Positions 35,824-44,617 of a DNA stretch of 64,000 nt are shown here, piece after piece (position 1 is the first letter of the stretch; each line of letters begins with the position of its first letter). A model generated the notes under the pieces. The model was not told where the DNA came from and searched no databases. It was given only the letters and a program-made list of their open reading frames with translations. Source of the DNA: JADHMP01 sp016779985 (GTDB lineage Bacteria; Bacteroidota; Bacteroidia; Flavobacteriales; Flavobacteriaceae); assembly GCA_016779985.1 (NCBI GenBank), contig JADHMP010000010.1:20116-84115 (forward strand), read 5' to 3'. Position numbers and translations under genes: made by a program.

Positions 35824-37158
35824 ATGTATTTTAATTATAGTGTTTCTCGGGTTAGAAAAATAATGTGTCTTGGCTTATATCTGCTCTGCCTTTTAGTGAG
35901 TGCTCAAAATTCAAACCAACCACCAAATATTGTTTTAATAATGGTAGATGATTTGGGCTATGAGTGCATCAATTCTTATGGGGGCACTTCATATAACACC
36001 CCTCATTTGAGCGCATTGGCTAAGTCAGGTTTACAATTTGAGAATTGTCATTCTCAACCAATTTGCACCCCTTCAAGAGTTAAATTGATGACCGGAAAAT
36101 CAAATAAAAAGAATCACACAAAATTTGGTTATCTCAACCCCAAGGAGAAAACATTTAGTCAGCTTCTAAATAAAAAAGGATATGCTACACTAATTGCAGG
36201 TAAATGGCAACTGGGCAGAAAGGCATCATTGCCAAAAAACTTTGGTTTTGACGAATATTTATTATGGCAACTAACAACATCTGGAAGAGACTCAACAGGG
36301 CGTGACAAGAGATATGTAAATCCAGTTTTAGAAATGAATGGGAGCTATTATGAAGAGAATGAGGGTAAATACTCCACTGACATAATGATAGACTACATAA
36401 ACGACTTTATTTATCGAAAAAAAGATCAACCCTTTTTCGTTTACTATCCGATGATTTTGACCCATTGTCCTTTTGATCCAACACCACATTCTAAAGATTG
36501 GGACCCGACGGATATGGGCTCGAAAACCTATAAGGGAAATGCTAAATATTTTGGAGATATGGTCTCTTATATGGATTTTTCTGTAAGTCGAATTGTTAAC
36601 ACTCTTGACCAGCTCGGGTTAAGAAAAAAGACTCTAATTATTTTTACAGCAGATAATGGTACTGATGTGCCTGTAGTCTCTATGATGGACAATATTTCTG
36701 TGGTTGGTGGAAAAGGAAAAACGACTGATAATGGAACCCATGTTCCACTGATTGTGAGTTGGCCAGGAAAAGTGAAACCCAATGCGCATACCAATACTCT
36801 TATTGATTTTAGTGATTTTTTTCCTACAATATGTGACGTAGCAGGGATTCAATTAGACTCAAATCTAGATCTTGATGGCATAAGTTTTTATCCTGAGCTT
36901 ATTGGAAAAAAAGCAATACAAAGAAGATGGATCCATACTTGGTATAATCGTGATGGAGGTTCAAATCCACTTCGTGCCACGAGGGAGTGGGTAAGAGATG
37001 AAACCTATAAGCTTTATGTAGGCAATGAATTTTATAACGTCAAAAAAGATCCAGAAGAACAATATAATATTCCACTTGAGTTGATGAGTGATGATGAAAA
37101 AACCCTTCGCCAAGAATTTATAGCTATTTTACAATCGTATACTTATTTAAGAAACTGA
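35824..37158 (+). CDS. sulfatase (S1 family) with altered active-site histidine
   Basis: 444-residue exported type I sulfatase. Formylglycine motif CTPSR (Cys81-Arg85), metal ligands VDD (Asp42, Asp43) and TADNG. The usual GKWHLG motif reads GKWQLG here, so Gln replaces the histidine equivalent to His115 of the Pseudomonas AtsA enzyme. Signal peptide near residues 13-28 (LGLYLLCLLVSAQ); the true start could be the ATG at 35863. Third in the sulfatase operon. Substrate unknown; the length is typical of short arylsulfatases. Confidence 0.87.
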   Translation: MYFNYSVSRVRKIMCLGLYLLCLLVSAQNSNQPPNIVLIMVDDLGYECINSYGGTSYNTPHLSALAKSGLQFENCHSQPICTPSRVKLMTGKSNKKNHTKFGYLNPKEKTFSQLLNKKGYATLIAGKWQLGRKASLPKNFGFDEYLLWQLTTSGRDSTGRDKRYVNPVLEMNGSYYEENEGKYSTDIMIDYINDFIYRKKDQPFFVYYPMILTHCPFDPTPHSKDWDPTDMGSKTYKGNAKYFGDMVSYMDFSVSRIVNTLDQLGLRKKTLIIFTADNGTDVPVVSMMDNISVVGGKGKTTDNGTHVPLIVSWPGKVKPNAHTNTLIDFSDFFPTICDVAGIQLDSNLDLDGISFYPELIGKKAIQRRWIHTWYNRDGGSNPLRATREWVRDETYKLYVGNEFYNVKKDPEEQYNIPLELMSDDEKTLRQEFIAILQSYTYLRN

Positions 37159-37243
37159 GCAATATTTATTTTACAGAATGAGCTGTAATTAAATCTGCAA
37201 ATACTTTATTTTTAAAGAGATTTTTAACCATAAAACGATTACA

Positions 37244-38089
37244 ATGGATCAGCAATTAGTAGAAATAAGAGAAAAACAAAGAGAGTCATGGAATAAATTT
37301 TCTTCTGGATGGAAAAAGTGGGATGATTTAGTTATTCAGTTTCTGCATCCCATGGGGGAGGAGATCATTCAACAGCTTCATTTAAAAGTAACAGACACTG
37401 TACTTGATATTGCTGGAGGCACAGGAGAACCGGGTCTCACAATTGCCAGTAAAATATCCAGTGGTAAGGTAATAATTACAGATTTAGCTGAAGATATGCT
37501 TACAATCGCAGCTGAGAATGCAGCCAAAAAGAAAATAAAAAATGTGGAAACCCAAATCTGTGATGTGTGTGAGCTTCCTTTTGATGACAATTCTTTTGAC
37601 GCGATAAGCTGTCGTTTTGGATTTATGTTTTTTCCTGATTTATTGCTTGCCACTAAGGAAATGGTAAGAGTCCTTAAACCGGGAGGCAGAGTTGCGGTTT
37701 CTGTTTGGGGTGTTGCGCAAAAGAATTTCTGGGTGACTGCAATAGGTGGAACTATAAATCAAAACATGCAACTGACTCCACCCCCTCCAGGAGCTCCCGG
37801 CATGTTTCGTTGTGCAGAAAGTGGAATGATCCAAAATTTATTTGAAAAAGCAGGATTAAAAAATACTTCTGAAAAAGAGGTAATCAGTAAACTCGACTTA
37901 GAATCTGCAGAAGTCTATTGGGAAATGATGACTGATGTTGCTGCCCCTTTTGTTGCAGCGCTTAGCAAAGCTGAGGACGAAATGAAAGAAAAAATTAAAC
38001 AAGAAGTTTTTCAAAAAATAAATGAAAAGTTTGGTAATGCTACTGTTTCCCTTGATGGTAGTGCTTTAGTGATTGCTGGAGAAAAATAA
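37244..38089 (+). CDS. SAM-dependent class I methyltransferase (UbiE/Methyltransf_11 type)
   Basis: 281 residues, cytosolic. SAM loop VLDIAGGTGEPGL (about 49-61), acidic residue at the end of strand 2 (ITDLAEDML) and the post-motif LKPGGRVAVSVWG (about 145-157). The fold matches UbiE/COQ5-like methyltransferases acting on small molecules. It starts 86 bases after the sulfatases and ends exactly at the last base before the convergent gene at 38090. No partner pathway is evident, so the substrate is unknown. Confidence 0.85.
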   Translation: MDQQLVEIREKQRESWNKFSSGWKKWDDLVIQFLHPMGEEIIQQLHLKVTDTVLDIAGGTGEPGLTIASKISSGKVIITDLAEDMLTIAAENAAKKKIKNVETQICDVCELPFDDNSFDAISCRFGFMFFPDLLLATKEMVRVLKPGGRVAVSVWGVAQKNFWVTAIGGTINQNMQLTPPPPGAPGMFRCAESGMIQNLFEKAGLKNTSEKEVISKLDLESAEVYWEMMTDVAAPFVAALSKAEDEMKEKIKQEVFQKINEKFGNATVSLDGSALVIAGEK

Positions 38090-38929
38090 TCATTGTAATA
38101 CCCTGTTGAAAAAGTCATCGATATCATTGATGTCTTGTATACCTAATATCCAACAAACTTCAGCAAGGTCAGAAAAATCGAGGCCACCATTTGCAATAGC
38201 TTCATTAGTATAGCGTCCTTCTTTTCCATTGTATTTATTTGAGATTGCAATGGCTTCCTTCCAAATGCGTTTCAGTTTAGGATTAGATAGTCTTTCTTGC
38301 ACCCCTTTGAAATTAGAATTTTTAAAGCCTGGAGTACCATTGTTAAGTCCATTTCCATCAGGTATTTTTATATAGTCAGTGTATTTTTTTACATAGTCAA
38401 GTTTTTCAGCAGAGGTAACAGATTCATTCCAATCGCTGTGTTGCACCACATGAATGGATGTAGAAGTATTTAGTGTGGGCATCTGGTTCTTCACCGTCTT
38501 AACAAGTTCAGCTGTAAAATCAGACTGCCCCGCCTCAGCAATCCAAACAGCTCCCTCATTCTTTAAGATAGGCTCTATAAGAGTAAATACTTCTCTCACT
38601 GAGAATTCAAGATTATTATGGGCGTCAGTCCAATGAGTGTCAAAAATGAGAGGTAGTAAAGAATAGGGAGGAACATATAAACCTTCTTGAACCCCATAAG
38701 CTCCAGCAACAGCATGATAATTGATCGATTTGTATTTTGAATTTGCACTAAGAGTAGCAAAAGCAGCCATTGTATGGATATCATCTACATCTGTTTTGCA
38801 GTCATAATTCAATAGTAACAAATCAGTGGCTTGATTGAAGCTTTTTGTTTGAGCCATAACATCTTTAGCTGTCAAAAGCGAGATTACACTTAAAAGAATT
38901 AAGAAGGATTTTTTTTTCGAGCCATTCAT
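38090..38929 (-). CDS. exported protein with nucleoside-hydrolase-like N-terminal motif
   Basis: 279 residues with a signal peptide (FLILLSVISLLTAKDVMAQ). Just after it comes LLNYDCKTDVDDIHTMAAF (about 38-56), reminiscent of the DxDxxxDD calcium-binding motif of nucleoside hydrolases, with the first Asp preserved and Lys/Thr between. Later AGQSDFTAELV and VVQHSDWNE could line the same cleft. The remaining fold is compatible with a nucleoside-hydrolase-related domain, but activity is not shown. Convergent with the methyltransferase with no gap. It sits inside the sulfatase island. Confidence 0.65.
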   Translation of the reverse strand: MNGSKKKSFLILLSVISLLTAKDVMAQTKSFNQATDLLLLNYDCKTDVDDIHTMAAFATLSANSKYKSINYHAVAGAYGVQEGLYVPPYSLLPLIFDTHWTDAHNNLEFSVREVFTLIEPILKNEGAVWIAEAGQSDFTAELVKTVKNQMPTLNTSTSIHVVQHSDWNESVTSAEKLDYVKKYTDYIKIPDGNGLNNGTPGFKNSNFKGVQERLSNPKLKRIWKEAIAISNKYNGKEGRYTNEAIANGGLDFSDLAEVCWILGIQDINDIDDFFNRVLQ

Positions 38930-39067
38930 TTTAGATACTTGTTTTATTCTATAAATATATAATTACAATTTTATATGCTCGTCTTTAGTACATTTCTTTA
39001 TTACTTACAAGGAATACAATCAATCATTTTTTATAATTTTAAAGACGAAAACGATAAATCAAAATTC

Positions 39068-39568
39068 ATGAAGAAACTCATTCTGTGCACTCTTTTATTC
39101 TTGGCTTATTCTTGCGATACAGAAGATTCAGCCAGTGAAGAAAACACTAGTGTTTTTTTAACAAAAAATAATAATACCATTTGGTCTGATCCAGACCTAT
39201 ATTATGGGGAATATCCTGACATTAAATTTTCAAATGCAGAATATTTTATTTCCTTTTTTAGTATTGATGTTTCAGCTTCTTATTGTGAGGGTTGGAAAAA
39301 AGGAGAAACCATTTATGATGGTGTTAAGTGGGAAATCACCATTACCAAAGATGAAGAGAACACCCTTTGGTTTGACTATGATCATTATGGTTTTGGAGAA
39401 TTTATAGAATATAGCATAACGCATAAATACAATATTGTAGACAACAACTTATTCTACACAAATTCAAATGGAGATTCCTTCATTTTTGCTCCATCGCAAA
39501 AAAATTATGCAGAAGATTTTCTCGACACAGGAGCAGTCATAAAATTAGATGGTTGTATGTTTTATTAA
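39068..39568 (+). CDS. hypothetical lipoprotein
   Basis: 166 residues from ATG 39068, chosen because it gives a clean lipoprotein signal (KKLILCTLLFLAYSC, lipobox LAYSC). The 93 bases upstream to 38975 would add unlikely residues. The mature part is acidic and rich in Tyr, Phe and Asp, with a beta-rich pattern and two late cysteines that could pair (around 79 and 163). No family recognised; it is of a type common in flavobacterial surface-exposed lipoproteins. Confidence 0.6.
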   Translation: MKKLILCTLLFLAYSCDTEDSASEENTSVFLTKNNNTIWSDPDLYYGEYPDIKFSNAEYFISFFSIDVSASYCEGWKKGETIYDGVKWEITITKDEENTLWFDYDHYGFGEFIEYSITHKYNIVDNNLFYTNSNGDSFIFAPSQKNYAEDFLDTGAVIKLDGCMFY

Positions 39569-39684
39569 GCCCGAATAGTCTTATTCTAATATTTAATGGG
39601 CCCACAGTTTAGTTGTAAAATATATTTTACTTATTAAAATTAAAGTAATTTTTATAAATTTATTGAAACCATAAAACAAAAAAA

Positions 39685-40452
39685 ATGAAGAAAATTATTA
39701 TTGGAAGTTTCCTTTTATTTAGTGCCTTTTCATTTTCTCAAACCACAGCCATGATTGCCTTGGTTTTAGAGGAGGGCAAAGAGAGTGAATATTTAGCAAA
39801 AGAAAAAAACTGGAACAAAGCAGCTCAGGCCATGGTTGATGCTGGTATGATTGCACAATGGTCCGTTTGGAAGAGAACGCCAAGAGATGGAGATGAAGAC
39901 TGGGCTCACTATTATGTTTTTAGAAGGACTACAGCAGAACAGGATGCGAATCCCAAAAAATGGGATAATCTGAATCAAGTAATTGCTAGGGCTTTTAAGG
40001 GTAAAAGCCAAAAAGCAATAGATAAAATGCTTTCTTTTGAGGGCATATTTAAAGACCGTAGAGAACGAGAATACAAATGGATTTCTACCACAGGTTGGCT
40101 AGGGCTTGAATGGGAAATAGGAGACAAGGGCTATTTTCACTTTATGAGACAAAAAAAGGATGATTTTGTAAACTATGAAGACCAACTATGGAAGCCAGTT
40201 GCACAACAACAAATTTTAGATGGCTACAGGAAATTTTGGGGCTTAGGTGAGATTACTAAAAAAGATGATCCTACTAAAGCGCTCAATGCTAATTTCACTC
40301 ATATTGCTTTTAATTTTATGACTAAAAAGGGAGCAGCACCAGCTCCAGAAATACCCGATGATTTTATAACTCAAAAAGCCTGGGAGGGGCTTCAAAATTC
40401 AAGAGAAATGCTCCCCTCAGAAGAGTTGACCTTAGTTTATTCTACCTTTTAA
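39685..40452 (+). CDS. exported protein of unknown function
   Basis: 255 residues with a signal peptide (IIIGSFLLFSAFSFSQ). The mature part appears to hold two similar alpha-beta halves: the first with W-S-V-W-K-R-T and HYYVFRRT, the second around HIAFNFM and LTLVYST. This pattern would fit a tandem dimeric ferredoxin-like (NIPSNAP-type) barrel, as an inference only. Very rich in Trp and Lys. No catalytic motif seen. It ends 20 bases before a strong terminator. Confidence 0.65.
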   Translation: MKKIIIGSFLLFSAFSFSQTTAMIALVLEEGKESEYLAKEKNWNKAAQAMVDAGMIAQWSVWKRTPRDGDEDWAHYYVFRRTTAEQDANPKKWDNLNQVIARAFKGKSQKAIDKMLSFEGIFKDRREREYKWISTTGWLGLEWEIGDKGYFHFMRQKKDDFVNYEDQLWKPVAQQQILDGYRKFWGLGEITKKDDPTKALNANFTHIAFNFMTKKGAAPAPEIPDDFITQKAWEGLQNSREMLPSEELTLVYSTF

Positions 40453-40477
40453 ACAAGGAGTTACATTTCTATTAAAA

Positions 40478-40502
40478 AAACCTCCCTTGTGGAGGTTTCT
40501 TT
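40478..40502 (+). terminator. rho-independent terminator
   Basis: Stem AAACCTCC / GGAGGTTT (8 bp) with loop CTTGT, followed by CTTTATT. It ends the 39685 transcript. The A-run on its 5' side lets it work weakly in the other direction too. Confidence 0.8.
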
Positions 40503-40741
40503 ATTCATTTTTTTTAACTTTATATTTTCCCGTGTGGACTGGGAGTCAAAATAAAGTCGCGGTTGGAGAGAACGCATCCGAAAAAATCGTTACATAAGTT
40601 TCATTCATAATTATTGCTCTGTAGAGTTTCTAAGATTATGCAAAAGCTTTTGAAAACGAACAGCAAGACATCAATCTGTTTATTTTTATGCCCCATAATT
40701 GGAAACTGTAATGAGCAATTTTTATGGTAAAATTGTATGTC

Positions 40742-40861
40742 ATGAAATATTACAACAAAACTAGAACCATTGAACAAAAAGTGCTTGATCGTCAAACTCT
40801 TGTTTTATTAGAGAAACAAAATGATCTTTTAAAAGAGATTTTGGAAGTATTAAAAAAATGA
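40742..40861 (+). CDS. possible 39-residue small protein
   Basis: An ATG-to-TGA frame too short for usual gene calling encodes a charged amphipathic peptide: a basic start (KYYNKTRTIEQK) then LVLLEKQNDLLKEILEVLKK, whose leucines recur at heptad-like spacing as in a short coiled coil. A TAAAATTG sequence upstream is one base off a -7 box. It lies in an otherwise empty 650-bp gap. Reality not proven. Confidence 0.35.
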   Translation: MKYYNKTRTIEQKVLDRQTLVLLEKQNDLLKEILEVLKK

Positions 40862-41102
40862 TTTAAAGCTTTTTTTTCGCTCCTGTTTTTTATTGTATAC
40901 TCTCTAGTAATCCTAAGTAATTTAGTATCAGTTTTCAAGCTATTTAAAGAGATGAGGCTGAGTCTCATTTACCTGTCTTTTCAAATAAAATAGCAGAAAA
41001 CGAGGGGATAATTTTACAACTAAGTTTGTTCTATGGCCACGCTTTCTATTTTGAAATACTGGAGAGTATTTGTTTTCTATTGAAGTAGTGAAAGGCTTAA
41101 AA
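40862..41102. other. gene-free stretch
   Basis: Together with 40503-40741 this makes the rest of the 650-bp gap between 40453 and 41102. Apart from the terminator and the small frame, I see only short inverted repeats (for example ATGAG/CTCAT near 40950) with no recognisable RNA fold or mobile element end. Confidence 0.4.
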
Positions 41103-41501
41103 TTAATTTTTAGAGAATTTTTTGTTTAGTTCATCCACCTCGCTACGCCCAAAAAACATTCCTCCAATTTTCTCGATTACTTCATCAGTAATTGCTCTGG
41201 CTGAAGTTATATTCCGAATGGAAAAACGCTGCCCGTCAAAAGATTGCAAAACATTTTCTTTTTGTCCCAAAACAATCGAAGTGTGTAGACGTTCTGTGAG
41301 AATGGCCCTCAGCGTTAGTGACCATTGGTCGTGCTCTTCCTCAAAAGCATCAATAGTCTTGTAGGTAGTGTAAAGCACTCTTTGGTTTGTTTTGTAATTA
41401 AGATCTTTTCTTGGTGTACTTTCATATACTGATTGAGCATATAGTTTTGAACTCATGATAAATAAAATTAAAACAATTGATTTTAAGGGTATACCAAGCA
41501 T
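41103..41501 (-). CDS. exported hypothetical protein
   Basis: 132 residues with a signal peptide (SIVLILFIMSSKLYAQ) and a mature part of about 110 residues, mostly helical with a mid-segment QWSLTLRAILTERLHTSIVLGQ. No family recognised. The start is ATG 41501. It is divergent from the second sulfatase pair with 98 bases between. Confidence 0.5.
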   Translation of the reverse strand: MLGIPLKSIVLILFIMSSKLYAQSVYESTPRKDLNYKTNQRVLYTTYKTIDAFEEEHDQWSLTLRAILTERLHTSIVLGQKENVLQSFDGQRFSIRNITSARAITDEVIEKIGGMFFGRSEVDELNKKFSKN

Positions 41502-41599
41502 CGATAAGACGATTTAAATTGTACTGTTTAGAATTGTTAGCACTTATTGAAAAGTAAAAATAGTTCTTATATTTAAATGATTCTTATGAATTTTAATAG

Positions 41600-43174
41600 A
41601 TGAGCAGAAAAAATCTTTATTGTTTATTATCACTAGTGGTAATTTCTTTTTTATCATGCAACACTCAAAATAAAGATAGCCGCCCTAATATCCTTTTTGT
41701 CATTGCAGACGATCAAAGTTTTTCTCACACTTCATTTTCTGGTTCTAAATGGGTTGAAACACCTGCCTTTGACAGAGTAGCAAAAGAAGGGCTTTATTTC
41801 ACTAATGCTTATACTCCCAATGCAAAATGCGCTCCGTCAAGAGCTATTATTCTCACGGGAAGAAACAGCTGGCAGTTAGAAGCTGCAGCAAATCATTGGC
41901 CTTTTTTTCCTGAAAAATATCAAACCTTTCCAGAGGTTTTAGCCAACAAAGGTTATTTTATTGGCAGAACTGGCAAAGGGTGGGCCCCCGGGATAGCCAA
42001 AAAGAATGGCAAACCAAGAGAACTAGTAGGCCCTAATTATATCTCCCATCAAATAAGCCCACCTACAAAAGAGATTTCTAAAAACAATTATTTTAAGAAC
42101 TTTCTACATTTCCTAGAAGACAAACCTGATGAAAAACCTTTCTTTTTTTGGTTTGGCGCTCACGAGCCACACCGCAATTATTCCTATGGTTCAGGAGTGG
42201 CTATAGGTAAAAAAGAGACGGCTATGCTCAATACGATACCTCCCATTTTTCCCTTGACTGAAACCGTAAAAAATGATCTACTCGACTACGCTTTTGAAAT
42301 TGAACATTTCGACCAACAACTCAATAAAATGCTTGACCATCTTGAAACCACCGGAATGTTAGAAAATACATTGGTGATTGTTACTTCAGACAATGGAATG
42401 CCTTTTCCTCGTGTCAAAGGTCAAGTTTATCCTTATGATCATCATTTACCACTTGCTATACGTTGGGGTGAAGGAATAAAAAAACCAGGACGAGTGATTG
42501 ACCAATTTGTGAGTTTTGCTGATATTGCTCCTTCCATATTGTCAGCTGCTCAGGTCGCTCTTGAGGAATCCAATATGCAGCCGATCGAAGGAAAAAATTG
42601 GCAGGACTATTTTAATAATAGTTTTTCAACTGAAACTTCTGCTCAACATCAATTTATTCTTATTGGGAAAGAGCGCCACGATGTAGGAAGGGAAAATGAT
42701 GGCGGTTATCCAGTACGTGGCATTGTGACTAAAGAGTATGCCTATATAATCAATTTTGAACCCACCCGCTGGCCGGCTGGAAATCCAGAGACAGGCTATT
42801 TGAATACCGATGGAAGTCCAACCAAAACAGAAATTTTAAATCGTAATCGCAAACAAGATTCGACTCTTTGGAAGTTGGCATTTGGAAAGCGCTCTGCAGA
42901 GGAGCTTTATGATCTTAAAATAGATCCTTATTGTCTGAATAACTTAGCCAATGTGAACTCCTTCAATGAAATTAAAGAAGAGCTAAAAAATAAATTGATT
43001 AAAAATTTAACTGTTCAAAAAGACCCAAGAATGACCGACCCTCACACCCCTATTTTTGATTCTTATCCTTATGCTGATAAAAACACACAAAATTTTCATG
43101 AGCGGTGGAGCAGAGGTGAAAAAATAAATACTGGGTGGGTGAATCCAACTGATTTTGAAAAAAACGCTAAATAA
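41600..43174 (+). CDS. sulfatase, heparan N-sulfatase-like lipoprotein (S1 family)
   Basis: 524-residue type I sulfatase. Formylglycine motif CAPSR (Cys77-Arg81), metal ligands ADD (Asp37-Asp38) and TSDNGMPFPR. The Lys-site motif is TGKGWAPG, in which Trp stands where many sulfatases have histidine; this variant is frequent in N-sulfoglucosamine sulfohydrolase-like bacterial enzymes. The N-terminus is a lipoprotein signal with Cys20 (ISFLSC). Followed by another sulfatase five bases later, so the two are one operon. Substrate class inferred. Confidence 0.91.
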   Translation: MSRKNLYCLLSLVVISFLSCNTQNKDSRPNILFVIADDQSFSHTSFSGSKWVETPAFDRVAKEGLYFTNAYTPNAKCAPSRAIILTGRNSWQLEAAANHWPFFPEKYQTFPEVLANKGYFIGRTGKGWAPGIAKKNGKPRELVGPNYISHQISPPTKEISKNNYFKNFLHFLEDKPDEKPFFFWFGAHEPHRNYSYGSGVAIGKKETAMLNTIPPIFPLTETVKNDLLDYAFEIEHFDQQLNKMLDHLETTGMLENTLVIVTSDNGMPFPRVKGQVYPYDHHLPLAIRWGEGIKKPGRVIDQFVSFADIAPSILSAAQVALEESNMQPIEGKNWQDYFNNSFSTETSAQHQFILIGKERHDVGRENDGGYPVRGIVTKEYAYIINFEPTRWPAGNPETGYLNTDGSPTKTEILNRNRKQDSTLWKLAFGKRSAEELYDLKIDPYCLNNLANVNSFNEIKEELKNKLIKNLTVQKDPRMTDPHTPIFDSYPYADKNTQNFHERWSRGEKINTGWVNPTDFEKNAK

Positions 43175-43179
43175 AATTT

Positions 43180-44610
43180 ATGCAACAATTTTCCCTTCTT
43201 AGTGTACTTTTATTTTTTTTCTTTTCCTGCCAAGAAAAGGACTTAGAGAGAAAAAATAAAACATCAAAACCAAATATAATTTTAATTGTAGCGGATGATT
43301 TAGGGTATGGAGATTTAAGTATTTATGGTCAAAATAATTTTGAAACTCCAAACATCGATAAGTTAGCTAAAAATGGAATGTTATTTACACAATTTTATTC
43401 TGGCAGTACTGTTTGTGCCCCCTCCCGTTCAGCTTTAATGACAGGTCAGCACACAGGGCATACTCCTGTCAGAGGCAATAAAGAAGTGCGTCCTGAAGGT
43501 CAGCACCCTTTGCCAAAAGACACACCTACTCTCGCAAAAGCGTTGCAAAAAGAAGGCTATGTTACTGGAGCCTTTGGCAAATGGGGATTAGGAGCGCCTG
43601 GATCTGAGGGTGATCCAATGAAACAAGGTTTTGATACGTTTTATGGGTACAACTGCCAACGGTTTGGACATCACTATTATCCAACACATTTGTGGCACAA
43701 TCGAGACTCTATACTTATTTCCCAAAATTTCAATAAAGCAGATCAAGTATATGGTCCAGATCTCATCCAAAAGGAAACTTTAAAGTTTATTGAAAGGTAT
43801 CAAAAACAACCCTTTTTTTTATATGTGCCAAGTATTATACCGCACGCAGAACTGATTGCCCCAGTACCATCAATGTCAGTATTCAGAAATAAATTCTTAC
43901 CTGAAAAAGAGTTCATTGGTGTTGATGATGGCCCCGAATTTGGCCAAGGGCCATATCGATCTCAAAAAGAAAGCCATGCTGCCTTTGCTGCTATGATATC
44001 CATTTTAGACCGACAAGTAGGGGAAATTGTAGATAAGATTTCCGATTTAGGGCTTTTGGAAAATACCCTAATTCTTTTTACATCAGACAACGGCCCACAT
44101 ATTGAGGGAGGAGCAGATCCAGATTATTTTGACAGCAACGGCATATTAAAAGGGTATAAGCGAGACCTCTACGAAGGGGGAATAAGAGTTCCATTATTAG
44201 CTCAATGGTCTGGAAAAATTGAGCCCAATTCAATATCAAATCATATAGCAGCCTTTTGGGACTTTTTTCCAACACTCACAAGTCTTTTTGATTCGAACAA
44301 AAAAACTTATAAAGATGGCATTTCTTTTTTACCCACCCTTTTGGGTCAAGAGGAACAAAAGAAACACAACTATCTCTACTGGGAATTTCATGAAAAGGGA
44401 GGGCGTCAAGCCATTCGCCAAGCCAGATGGAAACTAGTTAAATATGATGTTTTTTCTAAAAACGAAACTAAAACAGAGCTTTATGATTTGAAACTTGATC
44501 CCTCTGAAGAAAATAACTTATCAAATCAATTTCCTCAGAAAGTGAAAACCCTAGAAAGTTTACTCGAGCAAGCAAGAACTCCTTCTAAGGTTTTTCGTTT
44601 TAATGAATGA
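43180..44610 (+). CDS. sulfatase, arylsulfatase A-like lipoprotein (S1 family)
   Basis: 476-residue type I sulfatase. Formylglycine motif CAPSR (Cys79-Arg83), metal ligands Asp39-Asp40 in VADDLGYGDL and TSDNGPH. GKWGLG followed by GYNCQRFGHHYYPTHLW is characteristic of a known arylsulfatase subgroup abundant in marine Bacteroidota and Planctomycetota. Lipoprotein signal with Cys17 (LFFFFSC). Five bases after the preceding sulfatase and seven from the convergent double-NTF2 gene. Substrate unknown. Confidence 0.92.
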   Translation: MQQFSLLSVLLFFFFSCQEKDLERKNKTSKPNIILIVADDLGYGDLSIYGQNNFETPNIDKLAKNGMLFTQFYSGSTVCAPSRSALMTGQHTGHTPVRGNKEVRPEGQHPLPKDTPTLAKALQKEGYVTGAFGKWGLGAPGSEGDPMKQGFDTFYGYNCQRFGHHYYPTHLWHNRDSILISQNFNKADQVYGPDLIQKETLKFIERYQKQPFFLYVPSIIPHAELIAPVPSMSVFRNKFLPEKEFIGVDDGPEFGQGPYRSQKESHAAFAAMISILDRQVGEIVDKISDLGLLENTLILFTSDNGPHIEGGADPDYFDSNGILKGYKRDLYEGGIRVPLLAQWSGKIEPNSISNHIAAFWDFFPTLTSLFDSNKKTYKDGISFLPTLLGQEEQKKHNYLYWEFHEKGGRQAIRQARWKLVKYDVFSKNETKTELYDLKLDPSEENNLSNQFPQKVKTLESLLEQARTPSKVFRFNE

Positions 44611-44617
44611 TTATATA

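Noticed and set aside
40601..40795. 64-residue minus-strand frame in the 40.5-41.1 kb gap
   Set aside because: Cysteine/Phe/His-rich translation of AT-rich spacer, partly antisense to the better 39-residue frame.
40940..40965. GATGAGGCTGAGTCTCAT hairpin considered as a riboswitch
   Set aside because: Only a single short stem; no conserved TPP, SAM or cobalamin core nearby and no downstream gene on that strand.
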